Below, piece by piece: positions 14,843-23,740 of a stretch of 42,786 nt of DNA. Both the position numbers and the translations under genes were made by a program. The notes beneath the pieces are model-generated. The model saw only the letters and a program-made list of their open reading frames with translations, did not search any database and was not told the origin of the DNA. Position 1 is the stretch's first letter. Every line of letters begins with the position of its first letter. Origin of the DNA: Pseudomonas sp. S37 (GTDB taxonomy: Bacteria > Pseudomonadota > Gammaproteobacteria > Pseudomonadales > Pseudomonadaceae); assembly GCF_016658545.1 (NCBI RefSeq), contig NZ_JACVZC010000047.1, forward strand, positions 1 through 42,786. Reading direction: 5' to 3'.

Positions 14843-17800
14843 ACCACACCACAACGCTTTCGAGCGCTGGATGAACGCCTTACCGCACTGCTGCCGGTGG
14901 CTGGCAGTGTAGAGAAAGGCCTGGACGAGTGCCTGGGGCAGCTGTTCCCGGGCCTCGGCATTACCGCACGCACGCTCTATTTCGGCACCTATGACCTACT
15001 GACGCTGACAGGTTTGCACCTGTTCGACGGTGGCACCTTCAAGCTGCCCGCAGGAAGCCAGCCAAGCCACATCGGGTATCAGGCCCTGAGCCTGCCCATT
15101 GGCTTCAGTTCACGCATTGACAGCTTCTGCCGCACCCTTCGCCAGGAACTCCACGCCAGGCTGGCCGCCGATTGGCAAGCACGCGACGCCACAGGCCTTA
15201 CCCGCGTGGTGCGGCTGGCCTCGCTGCGCAGTGACCAGTTCGACGCCGAAATGCGCTTGCGCAGCACTGACCAGACGCTCTCCAGCGAACACATCCAGTT
15301 GCTCAGAACCTGTCTGGAACTGCCGCTGCCCTGGCAGCGCAGGCATTTGCCGCTGCATTCACGCCCCCAGCTCTATCGCCCTTTGCTGACGGCTACCGAA
15401 CCCAACTGGCGCAGCCATATACCCGGGTTCATGGTACTCACTGAGCACGGCCCGGAAGGCCAGTTGCTGGATCAGCAAAGCAAAGTCGGGCGTACGCTTC
15501 TCTGTAGTGTGGCGCACGGTGTGGAGGCCTTTGACAGCCTTGCCGAGCTGCATAAAGAGCTTTGTGAACGCTTGGAGGACCCGCAACAAAGCGAGCATCT
15601 GCTGGCATTGCTGGCTACCCCCGAGCAGCAGCAGCGCGCTCGTCAGGCCGAGCAGCTGCGCTATGACTGGTACCCCGAGGAGTTGGTGCAGTTTCAGGCA
15701 TTTGCCATCCGCGACGCCCAGCTGGCACGCCTGACCCATGCCTGGCACCACAGTTGGAAACAAGGCCTGCAACGCAACGTCGAGCAGCTCGACAAGGCAT
15801 TGGCCGAAGCGCTGGACATACGCACGCAGGTCGGCACTGTTGGCCCGCTCGCCAACCGCTACGGGCTGCTGCTGGAAAAGCACCTGCCCAACTGGTTGCG
15901 CACCACCTCACAACAAGGCGTGACGCATATCATGCAGGCGTTGCAGCAACAGGTGGCAGCCATCCAGGGTGCGGCGGCACCCGGGATTCTCACGCTGGGG
16001 CAGTTCAACCAGCAACACTCGCTGCTGAATTGGGTAAGCGAGAGGCTGCAGGAATACCTTCAACGTGACCCAGGCCTGGATATCCACCCTCGCGACATCT
16101 TTGTCAGCGTAACGGTTGCGCGCCAGATAGGCCCCCTGATCAATCCGCTCCCTACCGCGGGCGCCACGGGTTACATCCCCGTAGCCAGCAGGCCTATCGT
16201 GGGCGACACCATTGAATTTGTCCGGCACACCTATAGGCTCGACGAACTGGCGCTGTTGAACATCGCCTGGTTCGAAGTTGACTACTGGCTCACGGCAAAG
16301 GTGCACCTGGGCGATGGCGAAGCGTTGCCTGCCCTTACGCCGTCAAGGGTCAGGCAGATGGTACGGCGCCTGAATGCTGGAACCGGCTATCAGGCTTATC
16401 TGCGTACCCAGTTGCTCGCTTCACCCGAAGGCGAGTGGCGGCAGTGGGCGCACGGGGAGCTGAACCGCACCCGCATGAACGCCGAAGCCGTCAAGGGGCG
16501 TTACGCCGGCCATTTTCTTGTGGATACCATCGAGCAGGGCTACGGCTGGGCCAGCACAGTGATCAACGCCCCCGACAGCCAGGCGCGCCCTTACTTCAAC
16601 AACGAGCAGCGCGTGGACGTACAGCAGTTGCTCATTCAGGAGCAGACGTTACAAGGCGTGCTGTTGCTGGTATCGCCCCTGAACTCCAAGCGCATTGTAG
16701 TGTATAGCCCAGACGCTCCCGACCGCCGCTACTGGCGTGAATATGCCAACGCACGTGGGCTGATACGTGCGATACGCAACGATGAGCGCCTGCGCAGTTA
16801 CGTCGCCCAGCGCCTTCCCCTTGCCAACCGCAACAAGATCGAGAAACTCCTGGTCAAGGGACGCCTGGGTCCACACGTACGACAGCAGACCATCACCGGT
16901 AACCTTTACCACGCAGCCTACCGCGCAGAAGTCCAGAGCCTGCTGGCGCAAACTGACGCTGCCACCCGCAGTAACGAGGAATTGCTTGGTACATTCTCGA
17001 TCAACGTACTGCGATTGTTGCTCGACATCGTGACCCTGGTCCTGCCCCAACGCCAACTCATCGCGCTGGCCTTCGGGCGCATGGGTATCTCGATCTGGGA
17101 TGGTTTCGAAGCGTTCAACGAGGATGACCACGAAGGCGCGCTTCATCACGCCATCGCCGCCCTTAGTCATGCCACCGAAGGGCTGAACACGTTGGCAGGC
17201 TCCGGCATGATGCGGCGTGTGATGCGCGGCATGCCCACGCCACCTTCCGTACCACTGCCGTCCCGCTACCAGGCCAGGCCACCCGAGGCCAGGATACGTT
17301 ATCGAATCGATGGGGCGCACGGCGAAGCGGTGTACGAGCTGGCTTCCACCAGCCCGGGTTTATCCCTGTACTACGTCAAGGACTTGCACGGCCGGTACTT
17401 CAACGTCAGCTTCGATGGCAGCCGCTGGCGCGCAACCGACCCAAGTCAACCGCTCGCCTACCTCAAGCTGCCCATCAAACGCCGCCTTGACGGTGGCTGG
17501 GTGGTGGACTCTCCACTGCTCTGGTACGACGGCCTGCCCGATCTGAAACAATTGCTGGGTGCGTGCCAACCGGACACACCCCTCAGCGGCTCAGCGGTCC
17601 CCGCAGAGCCAGACGTGTTCGAAGCGCATAGCATGCCGTTTCTACAACTGGGCAATCAGCAGGTAAATGTGCGGCACCACCCTCTGGCAGGGCATTTCCA
17701 CCTTGCCATCCCTGAGTACATGCAAACCCATGTACCGATCTGGGCAGTGCTGCGTCGGCAAGAAGGTCAATGGCAAATCCGGGTACGCCAGCCAGGGCGC

Positions 17801-17869
17801 AGTAGCGACTGGCTGGCGCTGCCTGCGGATTATTCGGCAAGTCTGGGCAGCAGCCGGTCCAGCCGCTGA
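14840..17869 (+). CDS. Large DUF6543 (dermonecrotic-toxin-like) protein
   Basis: Protein of 1009 residues (1027 if the in-frame ATG at 14786 is used). The N-terminal half resembles the conserved region of large Pseudomonas toxin-like proteins annotated as DUF6543 or dermonecrotic toxin N-terminal domain, with stretches such as LDECLGQLFPGLG, PGFMVLTEHGPEG and YDWYPEELVQFQAFAIRDAQ. A hydrophobic stretch, INVLRLLLDIVTLVLPQRQL (about 720-740), precedes a C-terminal part that looks duplicated: RYFNVSFDGSRWRATDP...WVVDSPLLWYDG, then FLQLGNQQVNVRHHPLAGHF. I see no signal peptide, HExxH, NEL or other recognisable catalytic motif. Relatives are often much longer, so this could be a short or truncated form. 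A secreted or injected effector role is inference only. Confidence 0.72.
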   Translation: MTTPQRFRALDERLTALLPVAGSVEKGLDECLGQLFPGLGITARTLYFGTYDLLTLTGLHLFDGGTFKLPAGSQPSHIGYQALSLPIGFSSRIDSFCRTLRQELHARLAADWQARDATGLTRVVRLASLRSDQFDAEMRLRSTDQTLSSEHIQLLRTCLELPLPWQRRHLPLHSRPQLYRPLLTATEPNWRSHIPGFMVLTEHGPEGQLLDQQSKVGRTLLCSVAHGVEAFDSLAELHKELCERLEDPQQSEHLLALLATPEQQQRARQAEQLRYDWYPEELVQFQAFAIRDAQLARLTHAWHHSWKQGLQRNVEQLDKALAEALDIRTQVGTVGPLANRYGLLLEKHLPNWLRTTSQQGVTHIMQALQQQVAAIQGAAAPGILTLGQFNQQHSLLNWVSERLQEYLQRDPGLDIHPRDIFVSVTVARQIGPLINPLPTAGATGYIPVASRPIVGDTIEFVRHTYRLDELALLNIAWFEVDYWLTAKVHLGDGEALPALTPSRVRQMVRRLNAGTGYQAYLRTQLLASPEGEWRQWAHGELNRTRMNAEAVKGRYAGHFLVDTIEQGYGWASTVINAPDSQARPYFNNEQRVDVQQLLIQEQTLQGVLLLVSPLNSKRIVVYSPDAPDRRYWREYANARGLIRAIRNDERLRSYVAQRLPLANRNKIEKLLVKGRLGPHVRQQTITGNLYHAAYRAEVQSLLAQTDAATRSNEELLGTFSINVLRLLLDIVTLVLPQRQLIALAFGRMGISIWDGFEAFNEDDHEGALHHAIAALSHATEGLNTLAGSGMMRRVMRGMPTPPSVPLPSRYQARPPEARIRYRIDGAHGEAVYELASTSPGLSLYYVKDLHGRYFNVSFDGSRWRATDPSQPLAYLKLPIKRRLDGGWVVDSPLLWYDGLPDLKQLLGACQPDTPLSGSAVPAEPDVFEAHSMPFLQLGNQQVNVRHHPLAGHFHLAIPEYMQTHVPIWAVLRRQEGQWQIRVRQPGRSSDWLALPADYSASLGSSRSSR

Positions 17870-19272
17870 TGCAGGGCACTGCCGCTCGGCCAGTTGCGCA
17901 ACAGCCGCGCCCGGTCACGGGCGTAGGCTGGGGCAAAGCTGAGCTGGGTGGCATGCTGGCACATGGCGTCAAGGTCGATCAGCGACCACTGGCCGTTATC
18001 CCAGAACAGGTTGTGGCCCTTGAAATCGCCATGGCTGATGCGCTCGCGAATCAGCTGCTGCATGACATGCACCAAGGCATCGACCTGTTCTTCAGGTGCA
18101 TCACCATTTTCCACGTAGGGCGCAAAGCATGCGGTCAGGTCCGGGCCATCGACGTACTCGGTAACCAGATAAGCGCGGCTGCGAAGGCCCATCACCCGTT
18201 GTTCCAGCACCGCCAGCGGGCGCGGCGTGGCGATGCCGAGGAACTCCAGGCGGTGCCCTTCGATCCACGAATGCCAGGCCCGGCTCGGGCGCCAGAAGCG
18301 CTTGAACCAATGTGCGGTGTTCTTGATGTTGTAGCGTTTGAGCACCAGTTGGCGGCCATTCACCTCGATGCGCGCCACGCTGGCAGCGCCACCGGTTTTG
18401 TACAGGTGGCCCTGGTCGATCAAGGCATCGGCCTGCTCCAGCACCGGCAGCATGGCGCCTAGCTCGCTCCGGCGAATCGCCCGCAAGCCTGAAAGGTTGC
18501 GTTCGACACTGAACAGGCTGCACTCGCGCCCAGCCTTTTCCAGATAGTCCTTCTGCCGCCAGCTGCGCACCTTGTCCACCTGCTTCTGCAAGGCTTCCAG
18601 CGGCAGCGCGTGCTCGGCATTGGCCAGCAGGTAATGCACCAGCAGCTCTTCGATGAACGGCTCCAGGCGCTTGGGCAACTGGGCGAAGAACACCCCAAGG
18701 TTCTCCAGCACACGCGGGCGCGACAGCTGCTGGCCAGGCGTTTCGGCCTTGATGCCGGCGCCGTCGATCAGGTACAGCTTGCCGCCGTGGCGCAGCAGGT
18801 TGTCCAGGTGCAGGTCTTCCTGCCACAGGCCCTGGGCATGCATGTGCGCCACGGCAGTCAGCGCTTCACCCAGCACCAGGTGCTGTTCGTCGGCCAGCAC
18901 CGGCAGGTTTTCCACAGCGGCCCAGGCGTCCGCCAGGCTTTCGGCACCGTCGAGGAACTCGAACAGCAGCCAGCCGCCCTCGCCTTCCTTGAGGCCGTCG
19001 GCCAGCAGTTTTGGCGTGGTCAGGCCCTGCTCGGCCAACAGCTTCACGCCCTGCAGTTCACGCTGGAAATGCCGGGCAGCATTGCTACCGACCAGCAGTT
19101 TGGCCAGCACCGGGGTGCCGCGCCACACGCCGGCGCCAACATAGCGCTGGCCCGGCAGCACACGCAGCAGGCTGAGCAGTTGCAGGTCGGCGCTGCCGGC
19201 GGCATCGGCCAAGGTAATGCTCAACGGTAACGACGGGCTGCGCCCGGCATCCTTCAGTTCAGACAAACGCAT
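17830..19272 (-). CDS. Tandem two-kinase LPS-core protein
   Basis: 480-residue protein with two kinase-like domains. The first has LWQEDLHLDNLL (Asp153) and LYLIDGAG (Asp170). The second has KRY near residue 313, ISHGDFKGHNLF (Asp416) and SLIDLDAM (Asp433). Both keep the catalytic and metal Asp. It is last in the waaF-to-kinase operon and overlaps the preceding stop by 1 bp (TGATG). In P. aeruginosa the same region carries putative LPS kinase genes (wapP, wapQ), and this is probably a counterpart, phosphorylating inner-core sugars at the cytoplasmic face. Its 3' end overlaps the DUF6543 gene by 40 bp, tail to tail. Confidence 0.82.
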   Translation of the reverse strand: MRLSELKDAGRSPSLPLSITLADAAGSADLQLLSLLRVLPGQRYVGAGVWRGTPVLAKLLVGSNAARHFQRELQGVKLLAEQGLTTPKLLADGLKEGEGGWLLFEFLDGAESLADAWAAVENLPVLADEQHLVLGEALTAVAHMHAQGLWQEDLHLDNLLRHGGKLYLIDGAGIKAETPGQQLSRPRVLENLGVFFAQLPKRLEPFIEELLVHYLLANAEHALPLEALQKQVDKVRSWRQKDYLEKAGRECSLFSVERNLSGLRAIRRSELGAMLPVLEQADALIDQGHLYKTGGAASVARIEVNGRQLVLKRYNIKNTAHWFKRFWRPSRAWHSWIEGHRLEFLGIATPRPLAVLEQRVMGLRSRAYLVTEYVDGPDLTACFAPYVENGDAPEEQVDALVHVMQQLIRERISHGDFKGHNLFWDNGQWSLIDLDAMCQHATQLSFAPAYARDRARLLRNWPSGSALHQRLDRLLPRLAE

Positions 19273-20024
19273 CAGCGGGCCTCTTTTTCACGACGGCGTT
19301 GCGTCAGGCGTTGCAGCCAGGTATTGACCAGCGAGCCGTCGGCCGGCTGCGCCAGGTAAGTGGCCAGCAAGGTCCGCACATCCTGTTCGCTCCAGGCCTG
19401 GGCGCGGCGCAACAGCGGCTCCAGGTCCTTGAGCCGGTCACGCATGCCGAACAGCAGCGGCCGGGTCTTCTCCAGGTCGATCAATTGCGCATCCCAACCC
19501 TCGCGGCGTTGGCGCAGGAAGATGTGCTTGGGGTAAAAGCAGCCGTGCACCTGGCCAGCGCTGTGCAGGGTACGCGCCAGCAGGCCGCAGGCCTGCAGGA
19601 TGCCCATGCGTTCGGCGTCACCCAGCTGCGACCATTGCGCCAGCAGGCTGTCGAGGTCGGCCCACTCGTCCAGTGCACGGGTCATCAGGATGGCCCGGTG
19701 TTTGCCGCCTTGCTTGCGCTCACCATAGAACACCGCCTGCAAGGCCGGGATGTGCAGCTTCTGGTAACGGCTGATGTTGCGGAATTCACGGGCGAAGGTC
19801 GGCTCGCCCAACGGCCGGTGCAGGGTGCGGGTCAGGTAGTCGCTCTGGCGCTTGAGGTAGTAGCCCTTGCCTTCCAGCTCAAGGCGGAACACGCTGCTCC
19901 AGCCTCCCCGGCCGGTATTCGGTTCGTCCACAGCGTCCAGTTGCAACGCCCACAGCGCCTCGAAGTCGTCCAGGCCATGGCGTTTGAGCAGCGCGAGGTC
20001 TGCGCTGGCCAGGTAATCGGTCAT
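19272..20024 (-). CDS. InaA-like LPS kinase-fold protein lacking the catalytic Asp
   Basis: 250-residue protein of the WaaP/InaA kinase-fold family. The start at 20024 is set by GAGGGAAGGGA just upstream and by the 4-bp ATGA overlap with the preceding gene; longer frames would run into that gene. The nucleotide-binding lobe has GGWSSVFRLE and YYLKRQ. The catalytic loop reads VHGCFYPKHIFL, with Cys162 where WaaP has the Asp of HRDCYICH, while the later Asp is kept in LIDLEKTRP. As I recall, E. coli InaA has the same HGC pattern, so this may be a conserved non-canonical or inactive branch rather than a new mutation. It lies between two intact kinases in the operon. Confidence 0.82.
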   Translation of the reverse strand: MTDYLASADLALLKRHGLDDFEALWALQLDAVDEPNTGRGGWSSVFRLELEGKGYYLKRQSDYLTRTLHRPLGEPTFAREFRNISRYQKLHIPALQAVFYGERKQGGKHRAILMTRALDEWADLDSLLAQWSQLGDAERMGILQACGLLARTLHSAGQVHGCFYPKHIFLRQRREGWDAQLIDLEKTRPLLFGMRDRLKDLEPLLRRAQAWSEQDVRTLLATYLAQPADGSLVNTWLQRLTQRRREKEAR

Positions 20025-20755
20025 TCCCTTCCCTCGAAAAAGCCCAGTACCTGGCGAATGCGCTTCTTGTCGCGCACATTCAGCCGGTCGCGGCCACGGT
20101 ATTGCAGGTAGAAGCGCAGGCGCTGGGTGGCCGACAGGTGATACTTGGCCACCTTGTCCAGGCACGCCAGGTCCTTGATCATCCGGTGCCGCCACATGAA
20201 GCCGCGCCAGAAGTCGCCGGTGGGGCAGTCGATGAAGAATAGCGTGCCCTGGTCATCGACCAGCAGGTTGCGCCACTTCAGGTCGTTATGGGCAAAGCGG
20301 TGTTCGTGCATCACCCGGGTATGGTGGGCCAGCTGACGGCTGATATGGTCGACCCAGGCGCGGTCGGCCAGGCGCGCATCGTTACGCTCGGCCAGTGCCG
20401 ACAAGTCTTCAGTGTTGGGCAACTCGCGGGTGATCATCGCCCCGCGGCCAAACGCCAGGCCATTGCGCTCAAGCCCCCAGGCCACCACTTCAGCGGTGGG
20501 GATGCCCCACTTGGCGAACTGCTTGAGGTTCTGCCATTCGGCCTTGATGCGTGGCCGGCCCAGGTAGCGGCGCATGTGCTTGCCGGCACCGGTGTAGCGT
20601 TTGACGTAGTAGTTGACCCCGTCACGCTCGATGCGCACCACCTCGCTCAGCGGGTCGCGGGTCAGGCGTTCGCCTTGAATGGCAAATACCGCATCGAGGC
20701 TGCCGAAGTCCGCCGCCAGGTGTTGATAACCCGGCGCCAGTGTCCAACTCGCCAT
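20021..20755 (-). CDS. LPS core kinase, WaaP/InaA family
   Basis: 244-residue cytoplasmic kinase-like protein. Visible are YYVKRY with the ATP-site Lys (about 52), a basic stretch MRRYLGRPRIKAEW, the catalytic loop FAHNDLKWRNLL with Asp158, and LFFIDCPTGDFW with Asp176. All needed residues look intact. Its start overlaps the waaP stop by 1 bp (TGATG) and its stop overlaps the InaA-like start, so translation is probably coupled through the whole operon. It probably adds phosphate to an inner-core heptose, but which position cannot be read from sequence. Confidence 0.84.
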   Translation of the reverse strand: MASWTLAPGYQHLAADFGSLDAVFAIQGERLTRDPLSEVVRIERDGVNYYVKRYTGAGKHMRRYLGRPRIKAEWQNLKQFAKWGIPTAEVVAWGLERNGLAFGRGAMITRELPNTEDLSALAERNDARLADRAWVDHISRQLAHHTRVMHEHRFAHNDLKWRNLLVDDQGTLFFIDCPTGDFWRGFMWRHRMIKDLACLDKVAKYHLSATQRLRFYLQYRGRDRLNVRDKKRIRQVLGFFEGRE

Positions 20756-21561
20756 CAGAGTGCATCCCCATAGCGTTGCTTGCGGTCGTAGAGTTTCTGC
20801 GCCTTGCGCTCCAGCCAGGCGAGCAGCGCGGCTTCGTCCTTGAGGATTTGCCGCAGCGGGCGCTGGAAGTAACCGCGCAGGAAACGCAGCTTGTCGCGCT
20901 GGGTAAGGCCGATGTCCAGCGCCGAGAAATACAGCGCTGCCAGGTCCTTGTCGCGCCAGCGACGGCTGATTTTGGCTCGGGTTTGCGCGCGGTGCAGGTC
21001 GATCACCGACAGTTTGAAGTCATCCGCCGTCACCGGGCGGTCAGTGTGCAGCAGGAAGTGGCAGATGTAGCAGTCGCGGTGGTTGACCCCGGCGCGGTGC
21101 ATGCCGCCGGTCATCTTCGCCACCTCGGCGATCAGCGCACGCTTCAGGCGCGGCTCGGGCGGCTGTTTGACCCAGTCGATGCTGAAGTCTTCCAGGCTGA
21201 TGGTCGGCGCCAGCTCCTCGGTGATGATGAACGAGTGCTGCGTGGCCGGGTTGCTGCCGCGCTCGCCGTAGGCAACTGCGGTCATGGTCGGCACGCCCAC
21301 CTCATGCAGGCGCTGGATGGCCTGCCATTCCTGGCCGGCGCCGAGCACCGGCAGCTTGGCGGTGAACAGGTTCTTGAAGATCTCGCCCCAGCCAATGCCG
21401 CGGTGGATCTTGACGAAAAAGCCCTCGCCAGCCACCTCGGTGCGCAGCGTGCGGCGCCCTTCCAGTTCGCGATAGACCTCGCCTTGCAGCGCCTCTACGG
21501 CGTCGAAGGCATCACGCCCGGCCCACAGGCGTTTGAAGGGTTCGGCCAGTATCAGCTTCAT
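20755..21561 (-). CDS. waaP: LPS core heptose(I) kinase WaaP
   Basis: Phosphorylates the first heptose of the LPS inner core, a step essential for outer-membrane integrity in P. aeruginosa. The 268 residues are the expected length. The N-terminus MKLILAEPFKRLWAGRDAF is characteristic. ATP-site Lys51 lies in FFVKIH, the catalytic loop is NHRDCYICHFLL with Asp163, and the metal Asp is in LSVIDLHRAQ. It overlaps the waaG stop by 4 bp (ATGA). The two following genes are shorter or divergent members of the same fold. Confidence 0.95.
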   Translation of the reverse strand: MKLILAEPFKRLWAGRDAFDAVEALQGEVYRELEGRRTLRTEVAGEGFFVKIHRGIGWGEIFKNLFTAKLPVLGAGQEWQAIQRLHEVGVPTMTAVAYGERGSNPATQHSFIITEELAPTISLEDFSIDWVKQPPEPRLKRALIAEVAKMTGGMHRAGVNHRDCYICHFLLHTDRPVTADDFKLSVIDLHRAQTRAKISRRWRDKDLAALYFSALDIGLTQRDKLRFLRGYFQRPLRQILKDEAALLAWLERKAQKLYDRKQRYGDAL

Positions 21562-22682
21562 GCGGTTTTCTGCCCCAGGATCACGTCGGCAGCATGCTGC
21601 GGCATGCTGTACAGATCAGCGGTTTCAGCAAATGCCAGGCCGTTGCGCGACCAGCTTGCACGGGCCTGCGGGTCTTCGAGCATGCGCTGCAGGTAGCCGT
21701 TGAGCTGCTCTTGTTCGAACGGCTCGTCCAGCACCAGGCCACTGTCGGCCTCGGCAATGTAATGCGCGTAGCCGCACACCTTGGACACCAGCACCGGCAA
21801 GCCGGCCACCAGCGCTTCGAGCAGCACCGTACCGGTGTTCTCGTTGTAGGCCGGGTGAATCAACAGGTCGGCGCCCAGCAGGAAGCGCGGGATATCGCTG
21901 CGCCCCTTGAGGAACTGCACCTGGTCGCCCAGGCCCAACGTCGCGCTTTGCAGCTGGAACACCTTGGGGTCGTCCTGGCCGATCACCATCAATCTGGTAC
22001 GCTTGCGCAGGGCCGACGGCAGCGCGGCCAGGGCCTTGAGGCTGCGGTCCACACCCTTGGTCTTGAAGCCCGAACCAATCTGCACCAGCAAAAGGTCGTC
22101 ATCACCCAGGTTGAATTCCTTGCGGAACTCGGCGCGGATTTCGGCGGCGTTGGCCGGCGCGCGGCGGTCCTGGGAAATACCCGGTGGCAGCAGGTGGAAG
22201 CGCTCTTGCGGGGTGCCATAGTGCTTGATGAACAGCGGCTGCTGTACTTCGGAAATCATCAGCACTTCGGTATGCGCATCTTTGGCGAACACCGCACGCT
22301 CGTACTCGGCAAAGTGCCGGTAGCGGCCCCAGCGGCGGTACAGGCCACCACGCAGGGTTTGCGCCTTGTCTTCGAAGCAGCCGTCGGCGGCGTAGTACAC
22401 GTCCAGCCCCGGCATCTTGTTGAAGCCGATCAGGCGGTCTACCGGGCGTTTGGCCAGGTCGGCCGCCATCCAGGCGCTGAGCTTCTCGTTGCGGCGGTGG
22501 TTGAAGATCGCCTTCACCGGCGCCACCAGCACCTCGAAGCCCGGCGGAATGTCACCCTCCCAGATCAGCGTGTAGACACGGATCTGGTGGCCCCGCTTCT
22601 GGCATTCCAGGGCAATGCGCATGAAGTCGCGCTGCAGCCCGCCGAAGGGGAAATATTTGTAAAGCACGAAAGCCAGTTGCAT
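21558..22682 (-). CDS. waaG: LPS glucosyltransferase WaaG
   Basis: GT-B glycosyltransferase (family GT4) that adds the first outer-core hexose to heptose II at the inner face of the membrane. The 374 residues open with MQLAFVLYKYFPFGGLQRDF, the family signature. The C-terminal domain has HPAYNENTGTVLLEALVAGL with the nucleotide-sugar-binding Glu residues. I chose the ATG at 22682 over the TTG one codon earlier. It overlaps the waaC stop by 1 bp. It is the only outer-core glycosyltransferase visible here. Confidence 0.95.
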   Translation of the reverse strand: MQLAFVLYKYFPFGGLQRDFMRIALECQKRGHQIRVYTLIWEGDIPPGFEVLVAPVKAIFNHRRNEKLSAWMAADLAKRPVDRLIGFNKMPGLDVYYAADGCFEDKAQTLRGGLYRRWGRYRHFAEYERAVFAKDAHTEVLMISEVQQPLFIKHYGTPQERFHLLPPGISQDRRAPANAAEIRAEFRKEFNLGDDDLLLVQIGSGFKTKGVDRSLKALAALPSALRKRTRLMVIGQDDPKVFQLQSATLGLGDQVQFLKGRSDIPRFLLGADLLIHPAYNENTGTVLLEALVAGLPVLVSKVCGYAHYIAEADSGLVLDEPFEQEQLNGYLQRMLEDPQARASWSRNGLAFAETADLYSMPQHAADVILGQKTA

Positions 22683-23740
22683 CAACGGACATCCTCAGCC
22701 AGCAGCAACGCGCTCAAGCGGCTCGCCACATGCTCGGGATTCAGGCGAGTGAAGCACAGCGGCCACTCGCGTTTCAGATCAAACCGGGCCAGGTCATCGG
22801 CGCTCGGTTTATAGGTGCACTTCTTCTGCAGGCAGGGAGCGCAAGGCCAGTCACTGGCCTGGTGAATCTGGGTCCGTCCGTAGGCGCCAGTCAGGCCCGG
22901 GTTGGTCGGGCCAAACAGCGAAATGGTCGGCACATCGAGTGCCGCCGCCAGGTGGCCAAGGCCGGTATCGACCGCCACGCAGGCTTTTGCCGCCGCCAAT
23001 ACGCGTGCGACGCCGGCAAGGTTCAATTTGGGGAGCACCTGGCAGTTGTTCAAGCCCTGGGCAATGCGCTCGGCCCGCGCCTTCTCGGCCGGGTTGCCCC
23101 ACGGCAGGCGCACTTCCAGCTTGCGCCGGCCCATGCGCTCGGCCAGCTCGCGCCAATAAGCTTCAGGCCAGTGCTTGGTTGCCCAGGTGGTGCCATGCAG
23201 GAACACCACATAGGGTGCAGCCGGCGGCAGTTGCAGGCGGTCGAGGTCCAGGCCGTAGTTGCCGATGCCTTCCGGCAGGTCGTAGGCCAGGGCCATGGCG
23301 AACAGCTGGCGCACCCGCTCTACCGCGTGTTGCCCGGTGGCCACCGACAGCGGCCGGTCATAGAAGCGGCTGGCCCAGCCTTCGCGGGCCGAGTAGCGGT
23401 CCAGGCCGGCCACCGGGGCCTTCACGTAGCGGGTCAGCCAGGCCGACTTGACCAGGCCCTGGGCGTCGATGACCAGGTCGTACTTGCGCTCGCGCACACG
23501 CTTCTTGAACGCCCGCCACTCGCCACTCTTGATGGTTTGCCAGAGGTTCTTGCGCCAGCGGCGGATAGCCACCGGGATAACCTGATCGACCGCCGGGTGC
23601 CAGCTGGGGATTTCGGCAAAGCCTTCTTCCACCACCCAGTCGAAACGGATACCCGGGATGGCATGGGCGGCATCGGTAAGCGCCGGCAGGGTGTGGATCA
23701 CATCACCCAGCGACGAAGTCTTGATGATCAGTACCCGCAC
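22682..23740 (-). CDS. waaC: LPS heptosyltransferase I WaaC
   Basis: Transfers L-glycero-D-manno-heptose to Kdo (GT9 family), cytoplasmic side of the inner membrane. The 352 residues begin with a GTG (VRVLIIKTSSLGDVIHTLPAL), which directly abuts the waaF stop (TAA-GTG) and is served by a GAGG inside waaF. Other family blocks are FLHGTTWATKHWPEAYWRELA and CVAVDTGLGHLAAALDVPTISLFGPT. Near the C-terminus a CAPCLQKKCTYKP cysteine cluster is kept. Confidence 0.96.
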   Translation of the reverse strand: MRVLIIKTSSLGDVIHTLPALTDAAHAIPGIRFDWVVEEGFAEIPSWHPAVDQVIPVAIRRWRKNLWQTIKSGEWRAFKKRVRERKYDLVIDAQGLVKSAWLTRYVKAPVAGLDRYSAREGWASRFYDRPLSVATGQHAVERVRQLFAMALAYDLPEGIGNYGLDLDRLQLPPAAPYVVFLHGTTWATKHWPEAYWRELAERMGRRKLEVRLPWGNPAEKARAERIAQGLNNCQVLPKLNLAGVARVLAAAKACVAVDTGLGHLAAALDVPTISLFGPTNPGLTGAYGRTQIHQASDWPCAPCLQKKCTYKPSADDLARFDLKREWPLCFTRLNPEHVASRLSALLLAEDVR

